Positions 1 through 9,072 of a stretch of 64,000 bases of DNA are shown here, piece after piece (position 1 is the first letter of the stretch; each line of letters opens with the position of its first letter). Made by a program: the position numbers and the translations under genes. Below the pieces are notes generated by a model, which had not been told where the DNA came from, did no database searches, and worked only from the letters and a program-made list of their open reading frames with translations. Location: positions 62,001 through 126,000 of the forward strand of contig JAERTG010000162.1 of the NCBI GenBank assembly GCA_016845065.1, given 5' to 3'. This DNA is from Fidelibacterota bacterium (GTDB lineage Bacteria; Fidelibacterota; UBA8477; JABMPR01).

Positions 1-1
1 T

Positions 2-709
2 TTCACCTGTTTTGTAGGTGGTTTGCCAAAGGAGCGGACCTGGCCCTACGAATATAAAGCCCCCTTTTCACCAATCGACGTGATTGAAGAATACACACGT
101 CCCTCCCGCATTGTTGAAAACAGTCAAATTATTGAAAAAGTTGCTCTGTCTGAACCAGAGCTGATCGACTTTCCCGGTGTGGGAACATTAGAAGCTTTTA
201 ATACCGATGGTTTGAGAAGTTTGATTCATACCATGAAAATACCAAACATGAAAGAGAAGACCCTGCGTTATCCAGGCCACATAGAACTTATGCGTATCCT
301 TCGAGAAACAGGCTTCTTCAGCGAGCAAAAGCTTCAAATCGGTGACCAAAGCGTCAAACCGATTGACCTGACAACCTCATTGCTGTTTCCTAAATGGAAA
401 CTCGGGGAGGAGGAAGAGGAATTCACAATCATGAATATCCTGATTGATGGTTTGGATAAGGGCAAGCCATTCAAGCATAAGTATGAGTTACTGGATCGCT
501 ATGACTCTTCTACAAGAACATCCTCTATGGCTAGGACTACTGGTTACACATGTACGGCTGTAACCCAGCTCGTGTTGGACGGTCGATATATTCGTGAAGG
601 GATTAGCCCACCCGAGTTTGTGGGTGAAGTGCCAGGCTGTTTGGAAGCGGTTCTCACTTATCTCCAGGAGAGAGGTGTCATCTACAAGAAAATTTCGCAG
701 GCGGGTTAA
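2..709 (+). CDS. Saccharopine dehydrogenase-like oxidoreductase, C-terminal part (5' end outside window)
   Basis: The frame is open from base 2, so the gene starts upstream of the window; the TTG at 23 is an internal codon, not a start. The first visible residues read VGGLPKERTWPYEYK, then APFSPIDVIEEYTRP. This glycine-rich stretch is characteristic of the C-terminal catalytic domain of saccharopine dehydrogenase/Lys9-type enzymes, which join or split lysine-derived secondary amines with NAD(P). The N-terminal Rossmann nucleotide-binding part is not visible, so cofactor preference cannot be judged. The gene ends 8 bases before an amino-acid permease in the same orientation, which suggests a two-gene unit for amino acid metabolism. 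Whether the substrate is saccharopine or a related opine or polyamine precursor cannot be told from this fragment. Confidence 0.8.
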   Translation, partial: FTCFVGGLPKERTWPYEYKAPFSPIDVIEEYTRPSRIVENSQIIEKVALSEPELIDFPGVGTLEAFNTDGLRSLIHTMKIPNMKEKTLRYPGHIELMRILRETGFFSEQKLQIGDQSVKPIDLTTSLLFPKWKLGEEEEEFTIMNILIDGLDKGKPFKHKYELLDRYDSSTRTSSMARTTGYTCTAVTQLVLDGRYIREGISPPEFVGEVPGCLEAVLTYLQERGVIYKKISQAG

Positions 710-717
710 GCATCAGC

Positions 718-2139
718 TTGAAGCTGTCCAAAAATACAAAAGGACTTTCTCTCTGGACATTGGTCATGTTGATCTTTGTTCCCACCTTCGGCTTTAACAA
801 TATCACGACCAATGGGGTCGCTCTGGGTCCAGCAGCCATCCCTTCATGGGTCATCGTCTGTATTTTTTATTTTCTTCCTCTCACCGCCATTATTGCAGAG
901 CTGGCCTCGGTAAATGAGAATAAACGCGGTGGAATTTATAGCTGGATTGCATTCAGCCTGGGTCATAGATGGGCCTTTTTCGGTACCTGGTCATATTTCA
1001 TCTCGAACTTATTCTATTTACAATTCGTTTTTGCCCGCATTCCTGTCATGGCATCATGGGCACTGTTTGGTGAGAATCGATTTACAGATGCCAATGTGAA
1101 TCTACTGCCCTACTATTCCATTTTATTGTGTCTCATGCTGACTTGGATCGCCAGCCGGGGGGTTAAATCATTTTCGAAATTAAGCAACCTAGGCGGAAAA
1201 TTGACCATCGCTGTGACAGGAGGTTTTATTGTTTTTGCTTTTATTGCATATCTCAAAGGCACTCCCTCAGCGACAGAGTTTTCAATTGAGAGTATGATGC
1301 CGGATTTCTCTACTAGCTATTTCGCCACCTTCTCCTGGCTACTCCTGGCAGTATCCGGTGCTGAGGTTGCGGGTACATACATTGATAAGGTTGATAGTCC
1401 TCTCCGGAATTTCCCTCGAGGTGTAATCATGGCCACTATGTTGGTGGGTGTGGCTTACATCCTTGGTTCATTCGCCGTAAGTCTCGTGGCATCTCCAGCA
1501 GAATTGTCAGAAGCCGGTTTAAAAGATGCTGTTTTTGTTGTCCACAAGCTATTAGCTGAGAGTTGGGGTATGAGTGGAGACCTCGTCGTGCGATTGTTCG
1601 CGATGATTTTTCTTGTGACATCTGTGGCCGCCTATGTTGTCTGGATTGAATCTCCTTTGCGGGCGATGTTTTCAGAGGTGCCTGAGGGAACCTTCCCGGA
1701 ATTATTGACCCAAAAAAACGCTGATGGAGGCCTAACCCATGCCCTGTGGATCCAGGCTGGTGTGGTTATTATTCTCATTGCCATTCCTTTAATTGGGCTT
1801 GAATCCATAGATGCCTTTTTCCGATTAATTACCGACCTGACCGCTCTGAGTCTGGTTATTCCATACATGATTTTAGCTGCTGCATATCTGGTGTTTAGAT
1901 TAAACAATAGTCCTGGACCCTTTACCATGATGCGTTCCAATAAATTGTCTCATTCAGTCGCGCTGGGTACACTCATAATCAGTGTTGCTGCATTTTTTGG
2001 AGCCGGTATAGATTATTATGTGGATGCTGAGACTGGATGGGAGGCCGCAAAGGCAATCCTGATGACCTATGGCGGTCCCATATTCCTCATTGCACTTGGT
2101 TATGGTCTTACCCATCTTCACAAGCAATCCGCTGGCTAG
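718..2139 (+). CDS. APC-superfamily amino acid permease
   Basis: The 473-residue protein is strongly hydrophobic, with about 12 predicted membrane segments. The first one (LWTLVMLIFVPTFGF) breaks near residue 24, as in APC transporters. The segment after TM2 (AELASVNENKRGGIYSW) matches the conserved loop of the AA_permease_2 family, to which glutamate/GABA antiporters and YjeM belong. The proposed start is a TTG only 8 bases after the stop of the saccharopine-dehydrogenase-like gene. It has little Shine-Dalgarno support, but later ATG codons would delete TM1. The pairing suggests uptake or exchange of lysine, glutamate or a related amino acid, but the substrate is inference. Confidence 0.82.
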   Translation: MKLSKNTKGLSLWTLVMLIFVPTFGFNNITTNGVALGPAAIPSWVIVCIFYFLPLTAIIAELASVNENKRGGIYSWIAFSLGHRWAFFGTWSYFISNLFYLQFVFARIPVMASWALFGENRFTDANVNLLPYYSILLCLMLTWIASRGVKSFSKLSNLGGKLTIAVTGGFIVFAFIAYLKGTPSATEFSIESMMPDFSTSYFATFSWLLLAVSGAEVAGTYIDKVDSPLRNFPRGVIMATMLVGVAYILGSFAVSLVASPAELSEAGLKDAVFVVHKLLAESWGMSGDLVVRLFAMIFLVTSVAAYVVWIESPLRAMFSEVPEGTFPELLTQKNADGGLTHALWIQAGVVIILIAIPLIGLESIDAFFRLITDLTALSLVIPYMILAAAYLVFRLNNSPGPFTMMRSNKLSHSVALGTLIISVAAFFGAGIDYYVDAETGWEAAKAILMTYGGPIFLIALGYGLTHLHKQSAG

Positions 2140-2181
2140 GGGTACATATAATTTCGAGATTGACCTAATAATGGAGTTTGT

Positions 2182-3126
2182 ATGAAAAATATGGTTTTTG
2201 GAACAGGTCCACTGGCCTGGTGGGTCATGCAGACTTTACTGGAAAAAGGGGAAGAGGTTGGTCTGGCAAGCCGTAGTGGAAAAATCAATAAAACGCTACC
2301 AGCAAGTGTTAAAATTCATGCTTGTGATGCTACTCAACCTGATGAGGTAGCCAAGATTTGTAAGGATATGGATGCTGTATATTTTTGCGCCATGCCACCA
2401 TATACCAACTGGCCAGATCTCTTCCCACCTCTGGCAATTGGTTTTCTCAAGGGGTTGGCAAGGACCAAGGCTAAGATAATTTATGGTGATAATCTGTATT
2501 TGTATGGCTCTACTCAGGGTACACGTATCAGTGAAATAGTCGCTCATGATGCTACGGGTCATAAAGGACGTACGAGAGAATTTGTAGCTCGTCAGTTCAT
2601 GGCTGCCCATGAGCGCGAAGACAACCAGGTCACGATTGGTCGAACATCAGACTTCTATGGTCCCCATACCATAAACGCCATGCTGGGGGAAATGTTTTTT
2701 AAGCCCGCCCTCAGTGGAAAAACTGTGAATCTCCTGGGGGATATTGATCTGCCCCATACCTTTAGCTATATCAAGGATTTTGCAAAAGGTCTGGTTACCC
2801 TGGGGAGTAATGAGTCGGCCTTTGGTGAGGTATGGCATACTCCCAATGCGCCAACCGTCACTACCCGGGAAATGGTCAAACTAATTGAGGCTGAGTTGGA
2901 AAGTACAATCAAGATTCGGGTTGTAGGCAATTTCATGTTATCCATCCTGGGTTATTTCAGTCCAATGATCAAGGAATCCCAGGAAATGTTGTACACCTGG
3001 GAAGAGGCTTATCTGGTAGACCATACAAAATTTGAAACGGCCTTTGGGTCTGAGGTCACCAGTCATGAGGCAGCCATCAAAGAAACTGTGGCATGGTTTA
3101 AGGACTATCTGGAACCCAAAAAGTGA
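2182..3126 (+). CDS. NAD(P)-dependent epimerase/dehydratase-like Rossmann protein
   Basis: The 314-residue protein begins with a Rossmann fold: the strand and glycine motif MVFGTGPLAWWVMQ, followed by a basic residue pair (ASRSGK) at the end of beta-2 that suggests NADP(H). A later YGDNLYLYGS segment and the overall layout resemble atypical extended short-chain dehydrogenases. The classical YxxxK pair is not obvious, so the reaction is uncertain. A Shine-Dalgarno-like AATGGAG lies just before the ATG. The stop overlaps the GTG start of the next gene by three bases, so the two are probably translationally coupled. Confidence 0.72.
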   Translation: MKNMVFGTGPLAWWVMQTLLEKGEEVGLASRSGKINKTLPASVKIHACDATQPDEVAKICKDMDAVYFCAMPPYTNWPDLFPPLAIGFLKGLARTKAKIIYGDNLYLYGSTQGTRISEIVAHDATGHKGRTREFVARQFMAAHEREDNQVTIGRTSDFYGPHTINAMLGEMFFKPALSGKTVNLLGDIDLPHTFSYIKDFAKGLVTLGSNESAFGEVWHTPNAPTVTTREMVKLIEAELESTIKIRVVGNFMLSILGYFSPMIKESQEMLYTWEEAYLVDHTKFETAFGSEVTSHEAAIKETVAWFKDYLEPKK

Positions 3127-3536
3127 AAAAATTGAGCCAGGATCAGATCCTAAAGTTTCTGCTTTATTCCGGAGCTGTTTATTTTTTTGGTGTGGCTATC
3201 GCACACGCTATTGGGAGTAAAATACCAGGTCTTTTTGTTTACTATAATGTGCCTTCATATCCATATCAGGATCGCATAATTTCATTTCTAACATTGGGCT
3301 GGGCAGGTCTGTTTTTTCTAACAGCCAGGAGAATGGATCCGGTCTACATCAAACTCATTTTGATCATTGGTTTGGCTGCAATCATAGCGCTGGTAGTAAA
3401 CACAAGTATCACTGATTTCAAATACTTGGATAGCTCCATTAGTGGTTCAGAGTTTAATTGGATTATCGGTGCACTGATTTTCTACTGGTTGGGGTTGGTG
3501 ATGCATTCCAGACACTTCGTCTTTAAAAATAATTAA
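3123..3536 (+). CDS. Small integral membrane protein, unknown function
   Basis: The 137-residue protein has four predicted transmembrane helices (about residues 12-30, 48-66, 75-93 and 110-130) and short loops. It begins with a GTG that overlaps the TGA of the preceding Rossmann reductase, which is the main reason to trust the start and to place both in one transcript. No catalytic or binding motif is recognisable. I do not recognise the family. Confidence 0.65.
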   Translation: MKKLSQDQILKFLLYSGAVYFFGVAIAHAIGSKIPGLFVYYNVPSYPYQDRIISFLTLGWAGLFFLTARRMDPVYIKLILIIGLAAIIALVVNTSITDFKYLDSSISGSEFNWIIGALIFYWLGLVMHSRHFVFKNN

Positions 3537-3608
3537 TGGCTTCAAATTGGACCTTCAATTACCTTGCGTATTGATGACTTACCAGACCCATAATTGGAGG
3601 CTTAACCT

Positions 3609-4007
3609 ATGTTAAATTGGGATTCCAGCTATAGTGTTGGCATACAGGAAATTGATGATCAACATCAAAAGCTTATTAATTTTATCAATGAGTTGGAACA
3701 AGCTCTTGTTGAATCGGATAATCGAGAAGCCGTGGTGAAAGTTCTCAATGGACTTGTATTTTATACAAAAGATCACTTTGCCCAGGAAGAGTTGTACTTC
3801 AGACAATTCGATTATGAGAAGGCAGATGATCACATTGAAGAACATAATGACTTGATCACTCAAGTAGAAAAACTTGTTTACCAATTCGAAGTTAGTGGAG
3901 CTTTTGATATCCCCAATGTGATTGACTTTCTCAAAGCCTGGTTAATTGAACATATTCTTGGTGCGGATCAGGAGTATGTCAGCTGTTTCAAAGAAAACGG
4001 CCTTTAG
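3609..4007 (+). CDS. Bacteriohemerythrin
   Basis: This is a 132-residue single-domain hemerythrin, the usual length for bacterial forms. All seven di-iron ligands expected of the family can be placed: His19 (IDDQHQKL), His56 and Glu60 (KDHFAQEE), His75 and His79 (DHIEEH), and His115 with Asp120 (EHILGAD). Such proteins bind O2 reversibly and are thought to buffer, deliver or sense oxygen in the cytoplasm. No signalling domain is fused to it. A GGAGG Shine-Dalgarno lies about 8 bases before the ATG. The next gene starts 11 bases downstream and may be co-transcribed. Confidence 0.95.
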   Translation: MLNWDSSYSVGIQEIDDQHQKLINFINELEQALVESDNREAVVKVLNGLVFYTKDHFAQEELYFRQFDYEKADDHIEEHNDLITQVEKLVYQFEVSGAFDIPNVIDFLKAWLIEHILGADQEYVSCFKENGL

Positions 4008-4018
4008 AAGACCCCTTT

Positions 4019-4534
4019 ATGAAAATCAGGCGTAGCGCCCGAACCATACTGGCGACCCTTTCAATCCTGTCAGTATTTACACTTGTAACCATATGGCATA
4101 ACAAATCACCTGAAACCATTTCAAAGCAGGACAAACAAGTCTTGATCAAGGAGCTTTCGCTAGAAGCTCCGGATTTATTGCCTTTTCTAGGGGACTTGGA
4201 TCTGAGTGAGGAACCTCCAGGGTTTTATATGATGGGGAAAAAATCACACGCCCCAATGCCTGAGAGCATTTTACAGGCTTCCTATTCAGATCCCCTTGCA
4301 TGCAGTGCTCAGCCTCACGGAACGGACGTTTTGATTAGATACCGCAGTATTGAAGATTTCCTCATCCTGGTGAAAGAAATGGAAGAACAATCACCAGGAG
4401 TGCTGGCAACCATCGATTTTCAGAATTATCAAATCATTCCCGAACCTGCAGTAGCCCTCTCTTTTCGTTTACTTTTTTCATTTGGGCTGGCAGTTGTTGG
4501 GTTGATGATAGTGCATTCTATTAATCGAAAGTAA
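4019..4534 (+). CDS. Hypothetical protein with a membrane helix at each end
   Basis: The 171-residue protein has an N-terminal hydrophobic helix preceded by Arg/Lys (about residues 9-25) and a C-terminal helix (about 150-166) followed by NRK. Between them is a predicted extracytoplasmic domain of about 120 residues that includes one Cys (DPLACSAQ). I do not recognise the family. It follows the bacteriohemerythrin stop by 11 bases, so co-expression is likely, but nothing else ties the two functionally. The start is the only suitable ATG and its ribosome site is weak. Confidence 0.55.
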   Translation: MKIRRSARTILATLSILSVFTLVTIWHNKSPETISKQDKQVLIKELSLEAPDLLPFLGDLDLSEEPPGFYMMGKKSHAPMPESILQASYSDPLACSAQPHGTDVLIRYRSIEDFLILVKEMEEQSPGVLATIDFQNYQIIPEPAVALSFRLLFSFGLAVVGLMIVHSINRK

Positions 4535-4720
4535 ATGCCGTTAAGCCATTCAGGAGCACCGCTGGTCCTAAAGTGCTTTTGAATCTCTGATCCTGTTATT
4601 AAAACGCAAGGAAACTAACTATCAAAAGGTAGCCAAATCGGCATAAAAAATGTATGTTGAGAGCTCAAATGAGTAGCTATAAACATCTAGTAATAATTAA
4701 TCATAAATGAAGGTGTTCAC

Positions 4721-6640
4721 ATGAAACGAAATCAGATTTTTGTTCTGTTAATTCTTGCTGTTTCCCTCGTGTTTTGGTCATGCGGTGGTGGCGACAACCA
4801 GGCTACTGAGAATGCAGGAGCTGAAACCAGTGCCATTGTTAAAGATATGGACTCACCTGCAGAGGCTGGTGGCTATGGGTTTGAAAAATTAGCAGAGGAA
4901 CTAGGCTACTCTACCTATGAAATGAAACCCCAGGAACAAATATTTTTTGGCGATCCCCGTGCAAAAAAAGGCGGACTCTTTCGTCATATTACCACTCGCT
5001 TCCCAGCAACAATGCGTACCGAGGGGCAAAATGCCAATTATGTAGAAAACAGCACCATCGCTGGACTCTGTTACGAAAGTTTGATTGGTACCCATCCTCT
5101 GACACTTGAATTCATCCCTGCTCTTGCAACACATTGGAAGATCTCTGATGATAAAATGAAATTCTGGTTCCGCATCAATCCCGATGCCCGTTGGTCTGAT
5201 GGTCGTGAGGTCATCGCTGAAGATGTTGTGGCAACTTGGGATCTTCATATGGATGAGACCATTCTATCACCATCCGATCAGTTGACTTTTGGAAAATTCG
5301 AGCGTCCAGTTGTTGAAGGAAAATATATTGTTTCTGTCGTGGCTAAAGAGTTAAGCTGGAGAAACTTCCTCTATTTCGGTGGCATGTCTATTCTTCCTTC
5401 ATATTACCTGAACCAGATTGATGGATCAGAGTATTTAAAAGAATATCAATTCAAGATGATGCCTGGTACTGGACCATATGAGATCAAAGAAGAAGATATT
5501 ATCAACCAGGAGTCATTCACACTGACCCGGCGAACAGACTATTGGGGTATCAATGATCCTGCAAACAAGTACACTTCAAACTTTGACAAAATTAAGTTTA
5601 TTGTTGTTAAGGATAACAACCCCCTCATCTTTGAAAAGTTTAAAAAGGGAGAGGCAGATTTTTATACCGTTTCTGCAGCCAGGGAATGGGTAGAAGAAAC
5701 CGATTTTGAATCTGTACAAAAAGGATGGGTCCAGAAACATAAGATTTATTCTGAAAAACCAGCTGGCACCTCTGGCTATGCGTTCAATATGCGCAAGTGG
5801 CCTTTTGATGATAAGCGCGTACGCATGGCTTTTACCTATCTATATAATCGTGAGAAAATGAACGAAGAGATGTATTACAGTGAGTACTCTATGATGAACT
5901 CACTTTACTCAGGCTCCGTATATGAAAACCCAAATAATGAAAAAGTCGTTTACAGCCCAGAAAAAGCCGTGAAACTTCTGAAAGAAGCTGGTTATAAAAC
6001 GCGTAATGAAGATGGATGGCTTGTACATGATGATGGTCGCATTCTGCGCTTTGAGCTCGCCATCATGAAAGGTCTGGATTATATGGTGACTCCCGTCCAG
6101 CAGATGATGAAAGAATATGGTATCGATATGCAGATCAAATATATCGATGGTAATGCGAACTGGAAAAACCTCATGGAGCGTAATTTCACCATATTCATGC
6201 AGAACTGGAGTGGGCTGGTATTTCCAAATCCAGAGACATCTCTACACTCTTCACTGGCTGATCAGGACAATAACAACAATATTGGTGGCTTCAAAGATGC
6301 CCGTGTTGATGAACTCCTTGAAGAGTACGATGTGACTTTCGATCAGGCACGTCGTGTAGAAATTATCAGGGAAATTGATGGAATTTACTCAGACATCCAT
6401 CCAGCAGCCTGGGGAATTGCCCGTAACTACCAACGTGTACTCTTCTGGGATAAATTCGGTTATCCAGAATATATGGTTGGACGCTATACGGGTGATTATC
6501 GTACGGTTTTTACACACTGGTGGTTTGAGGATGACAAACAGAAGGCCCTTGATGAAGCCATGACCAACGGGACAGATCTGCCTAAGGGAGAGATCAATGT
6601 CATGTTCTGGCCTGACTACCTGAAAGCAACTTCAAACTAG
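4721..6640 (+). CDS. Oligopeptide ABC transporter substrate-binding lipoprotein (SBP_bac_5)
   Basis: The 639-residue protein starts with a lipoprotein signal peptide whose lipobox ends LVFWSC, so it should be anchored in the membrane or periplasm by Cys21. Family 5 solute-binding features follow: a leading segment with RAKKGG, LATHWKISDD, then WSDGREVIAEDVVATW, and a C-terminal domain with VRMAFTYLYNREKM. The early KGG motif and the length recall YejA-type peptide binders rather than OppA (about 540 residues). AAGGTG precedes the ATG. It heads a co-oriented set with two permeases and two ATPases and almost certainly delivers peptides to them. A strong hairpin separates it from the first permease gene. 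Confidence 0.92.
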   Translation: MKRNQIFVLLILAVSLVFWSCGGGDNQATENAGAETSAIVKDMDSPAEAGGYGFEKLAEELGYSTYEMKPQEQIFFGDPRAKKGGLFRHITTRFPATMRTEGQNANYVENSTIAGLCYESLIGTHPLTLEFIPALATHWKISDDKMKFWFRINPDARWSDGREVIAEDVVATWDLHMDETILSPSDQLTFGKFERPVVEGKYIVSVVAKELSWRNFLYFGGMSILPSYYLNQIDGSEYLKEYQFKMMPGTGPYEIKEEDIINQESFTLTRRTDYWGINDPANKYTSNFDKIKFIVVKDNNPLIFEKFKKGEADFYTVSAAREWVEETDFESVQKGWVQKHKIYSEKPAGTSGYAFNMRKWPFDDKRVRMAFTYLYNREKMNEEMYYSEYSMMNSLYSGSVYENPNNEKVVYSPEKAVKLLKEAGYKTRNEDGWLVHDDGRILRFELAIMKGLDYMVTPVQQMMKEYGIDMQIKYIDGNANWKNLMERNFTIFMQNWSGLVFPNPETSLHSSLADQDNNNNIGGFKDARVDELLEEYDVTFDQARRVEIIREIDGIYSDIHPAAWGIARNYQRVLFWDKFGYPEYMVGRYTGDYRTVFTHWWFEDDKQKALDEAMTNGTDLPKGEINVMFWPDYLKATSN

Positions 6641-6654
6641 ATTTAATTCAAAAC

Positions 6655-6695
6655 AGGCAGTCTTCATACAGCCAGTACTTGTGTGAAGACTGCCT
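6655..6695 (+). promoter_or_regulatory. Strong intercistronic hairpin in the peptide-transporter operon
   Basis: AGGCAGTCTTCA (6655-6666) is the exact reverse complement of TGAAGACTGCCT (6684-6695). The pairing extends inward by about four more pairs including one G-U, leaving a loop of about 9 bases. No T run follows, so a simple intrinsic terminator is unlikely. In binding-protein operons such structures commonly protect the 3' end of the binding-protein message, giving more binding protein than permease. That role is inferred here. Confidence 0.7.
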
Positions 6696-6724
6696 TATCA
6701 ATTCCTGAAAAACGGTAACCCCTC

Positions 6725-8002
6725 ATGACTACGTATTTTATTCGACGAATCCTCTTAATGATCCCCACCTTTCTGGGTTCAACCATCCTCATTTTTGTCA
6801 TACTTCAGATGGCACCGGGTGGTCCCCTGGAACGGACAATTCAACAACTACAGGCCGGCGCGATGCAACAGGGAGAATCTGTTGGGAGCGTGGGGGATAT
6901 CATGAGTGGCGGCAGCTCTGTTTTACCTGAATCTGCCATGCGAGAATTGAGACGTTTTTATGGATTTGACAAACCGGTTTATCAGAGATACTTGATTTGG
7001 CTCGGGGTTTGGCCTCGCGAGATCAAACATCGAGAAGTGGAATTCAGTGGGGACACAAAGGAAGTGAGTAAAAACGTCGGACGCGGAACCTATATGACCC
7101 TGCGTCTCGATGGAGAACAGGTCGGTGTTTATGATAAGGATGGACTTACCAGTGATATCTGGAAGGGCTCAATAGATCAAGAAGCCTCGGATGATGACAA
7201 GGTGGTGGCCACCATCTTTCAAACAGAGTTTTCAGGGATTCTCACTGGAAATTTAGGCACATCCTATACCTATGATCAACCCGTTACCGAAGTCATGGCT
7301 CCTCGGTTTAAAATTTCCATGTTCTTTGGGCTCACCGGATTGTTCCTGTCATATATCGTTTGTATTCCATTGGGAATCAGGAAGGCCCTCAATCATGGAT
7401 CGGCCTTTGATTTTCTTTCCAGTGTCGTTGTTTTTGCAGCCTACTCCATCCCTGGATATGCCTTGGGAATGGTATTACTGGTGCTTTTGGGAGGAGGTTC
7501 ATTTTGGGATATCTTCCCGCTGGGAGGGTTTAGATCACCTACAGAAGTATGGGAAACCCTGACACTATGGGGAAAGATAAAAGATCAGGTCTGGCATATG
7601 GTTCTGCCCATCATCGCCTGGTCAATCAGTAGTTTTGCCGGCTTGACAATTCTCATGAAAAACAGTCTCCTGGAAAATATTTCACAGGATTACATCAGAA
7701 CCGCTTTCGCCAAGGGATTGCAGGAAAAGAGAGTTATCTGGGTCCACGCTATTCGTAACTCCATTATCCCGATTGCTTCTGGTATTGGTGGTGTTATCGG
7801 CGTGGTAATCGCAGGCTCCTACCTTATTGAAAAAGTCTTCAACATTGATGGTTTTGGAAAAATGGGTTTCCAGGCAATCCTTGATCGAGATTACCCAATC
7901 ACTCTGGGCTTCCTTGTGATTGTGGTAGTTATCAGACTTGTGTCCAATATCCTGTCTGATATCGCACTGGCAACAGTTGACCCAAGAATCAGGTTTAAAT
8001 AG
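6725..8002 (+). CDS. Peptide ABC transporter permease, DppB/OppB/YejB type
   Basis: The 425-residue inner-membrane protein begins like all DppB-type permeases (TYFIRRILLMIPTFLG, then a helix and MAPGGP). The C-terminal half has about five helices and the cytoplasmic EAA-like loop (DYIRTAFAKGL). Typical family members have 305-365 residues. The excess lies in a long predicted extracytoplasmic loop between TM1 and TM2 (about residues 33-190), which also holds the usual family segment MRELRRFYGFDKPVYQRYL. The gene follows the binding-protein gene after a hairpin and precedes the second permease by two bases. Confidence 0.92.
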   Translation: MTTYFIRRILLMIPTFLGSTILIFVILQMAPGGPLERTIQQLQAGAMQQGESVGSVGDIMSGGSSVLPESAMRELRRFYGFDKPVYQRYLIWLGVWPREIKHREVEFSGDTKEVSKNVGRGTYMTLRLDGEQVGVYDKDGLTSDIWKGSIDQEASDDDKVVATIFQTEFSGILTGNLGTSYTYDQPVTEVMAPRFKISMFFGLTGLFLSYIVCIPLGIRKALNHGSAFDFLSSVVVFAAYSIPGYALGMVLLVLLGGGSFWDIFPLGGFRSPTEVWETLTLWGKIKDQVWHMVLPIIAWSISSFAGLTILMKNSLLENISQDYIRTAFAKGLQEKRVIWVHAIRNSIIPIASGIGGVIGVVIAGSYLIEKVFNIDGFGKMGFQAILDRDYPITLGFLVIVVVIRLVSNILSDIALATVDPRIRFK

Positions 8003-8004
8003 AA

Positions 8005-9072
8005 ATGGAAAGCAAGAATATGTCAGAACAGCAAGAAATATCCCTTTCCATTTTAAAGAAGCGTTGGCTTAAATTCAAAACCCTCAAAAGGGGTTATTAT
8101 TCATTCGTCCTCCTGGCTATCCTGTATGTCCTTTCCTGGTTTTTACCTCTGCTAGTGAACAATCGGGCACTGGTACTCAGCTATGAGGGAGAGATGTATT
8201 TTCCAGTCATATCTGGATACTATGCTGGCTCAGAGTTTGAACAAGATGTACCTGGTGAGGCTATTTATAGAGAGCTACAAGCAGCCTGGGAGTCTGAGGG
8301 TAGTGATAATTGGATCATCATGCCTGTATATCCCTATAGCCCATACGAGGATATTACAGTTGCTGGAAACAAGATGTATGATCCGCCATCCAATACACAT
8401 TGGCTGGGTACGGACAATACCGGACGGGATGTTTTTGCCAGGCTCTGTTATGCTTTTAATATTTCCATATCATTTGCTCTGGTCCTCACCGTTCTGAATT
8501 ATTTCATTGGTGTACTTATCGGTGGAAGTATGGGCTATTTTGGAGGTAAATTTGACCTCTTTTTTCAACGAATTATTGAGATATGGTCCAGTCTCCCTAT
8601 GCTGTTCGTGATCATTATTATCAGTTCTATCATACGTCCATCCTTCTTTCTCTTGATATTTATTTACACAATCGTCAACTGGATTGGTATGACCTATCTC
8701 ATGCGAGCAGAGTTTTATCGTGAGAAATCCAAAGATTATGTGGCGGCAGCCCTGTCAATGGGACAGACAAACTTCAAGGTTATGTTTAAACACATCCTCC
8801 CCAATGCCATGGTACCTATTATCACCTTTTTCCCTTTTGCTGTGGTAGGTGGAATCTCAGCCTTAGTAAGTCTCGACTATCTGGGATTTGGAATGCCACC
8901 ACCAACACCAAGTTGGGGACAGATGTTAGATGTTGGTCTCCAAAATATTACAAAAGCCTGGATGGTCTTCGCGCCAATCTCGGCTCTCTTTTCCACGTTG
9001 ATAATGGTTGTCTTTATTGGGGAAGCTGTCCGCGAAGCTTTTGATCCCAAAGTATATTCGAGGTTACGATGA
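8005..9072 (+). CDS. Peptide ABC transporter permease, DppC/OppC/YejE type
   Basis: The 355-residue permease has an N-terminal cytoplasmic stretch and TM1 at about residues 31-48. A periplasmic segment follows, containing the family motif HWLGTDNTGRDVFARL, then about five more helices. The EAA loop reads YVAAALSMGQTNFKVMFKHILPN. The C-terminal motif (VSLDYLGFGMPPPTPSWG) is diagnostic for the OppC family. It starts two bases after the partner permease and its stop overlaps the ATG of the ATPase gene by four bases. It should form the heterodimeric channel with the upstream permease. Confidence 0.93.
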   Translation: MESKNMSEQQEISLSILKKRWLKFKTLKRGYYSFVLLAILYVLSWFLPLLVNNRALVLSYEGEMYFPVISGYYAGSEFEQDVPGEAIYRELQAAWESEGSDNWIIMPVYPYSPYEDITVAGNKMYDPPSNTHWLGTDNTGRDVFARLCYAFNISISFALVLTVLNYFIGVLIGGSMGYFGGKFDLFFQRIIEIWSSLPMLFVIIIISSIIRPSFFLLIFIYTIVNWIGMTYLMRAEFYREKSKDYVAAALSMGQTNFKVMFKHILPNAMVPIITFFPFAVVGGISALVSLDYLGFGMPPPTPSWGQMLDVGLQNITKAWMVFAPISALFSTLIMVVFIGEAVREAFDPKVYSRLR

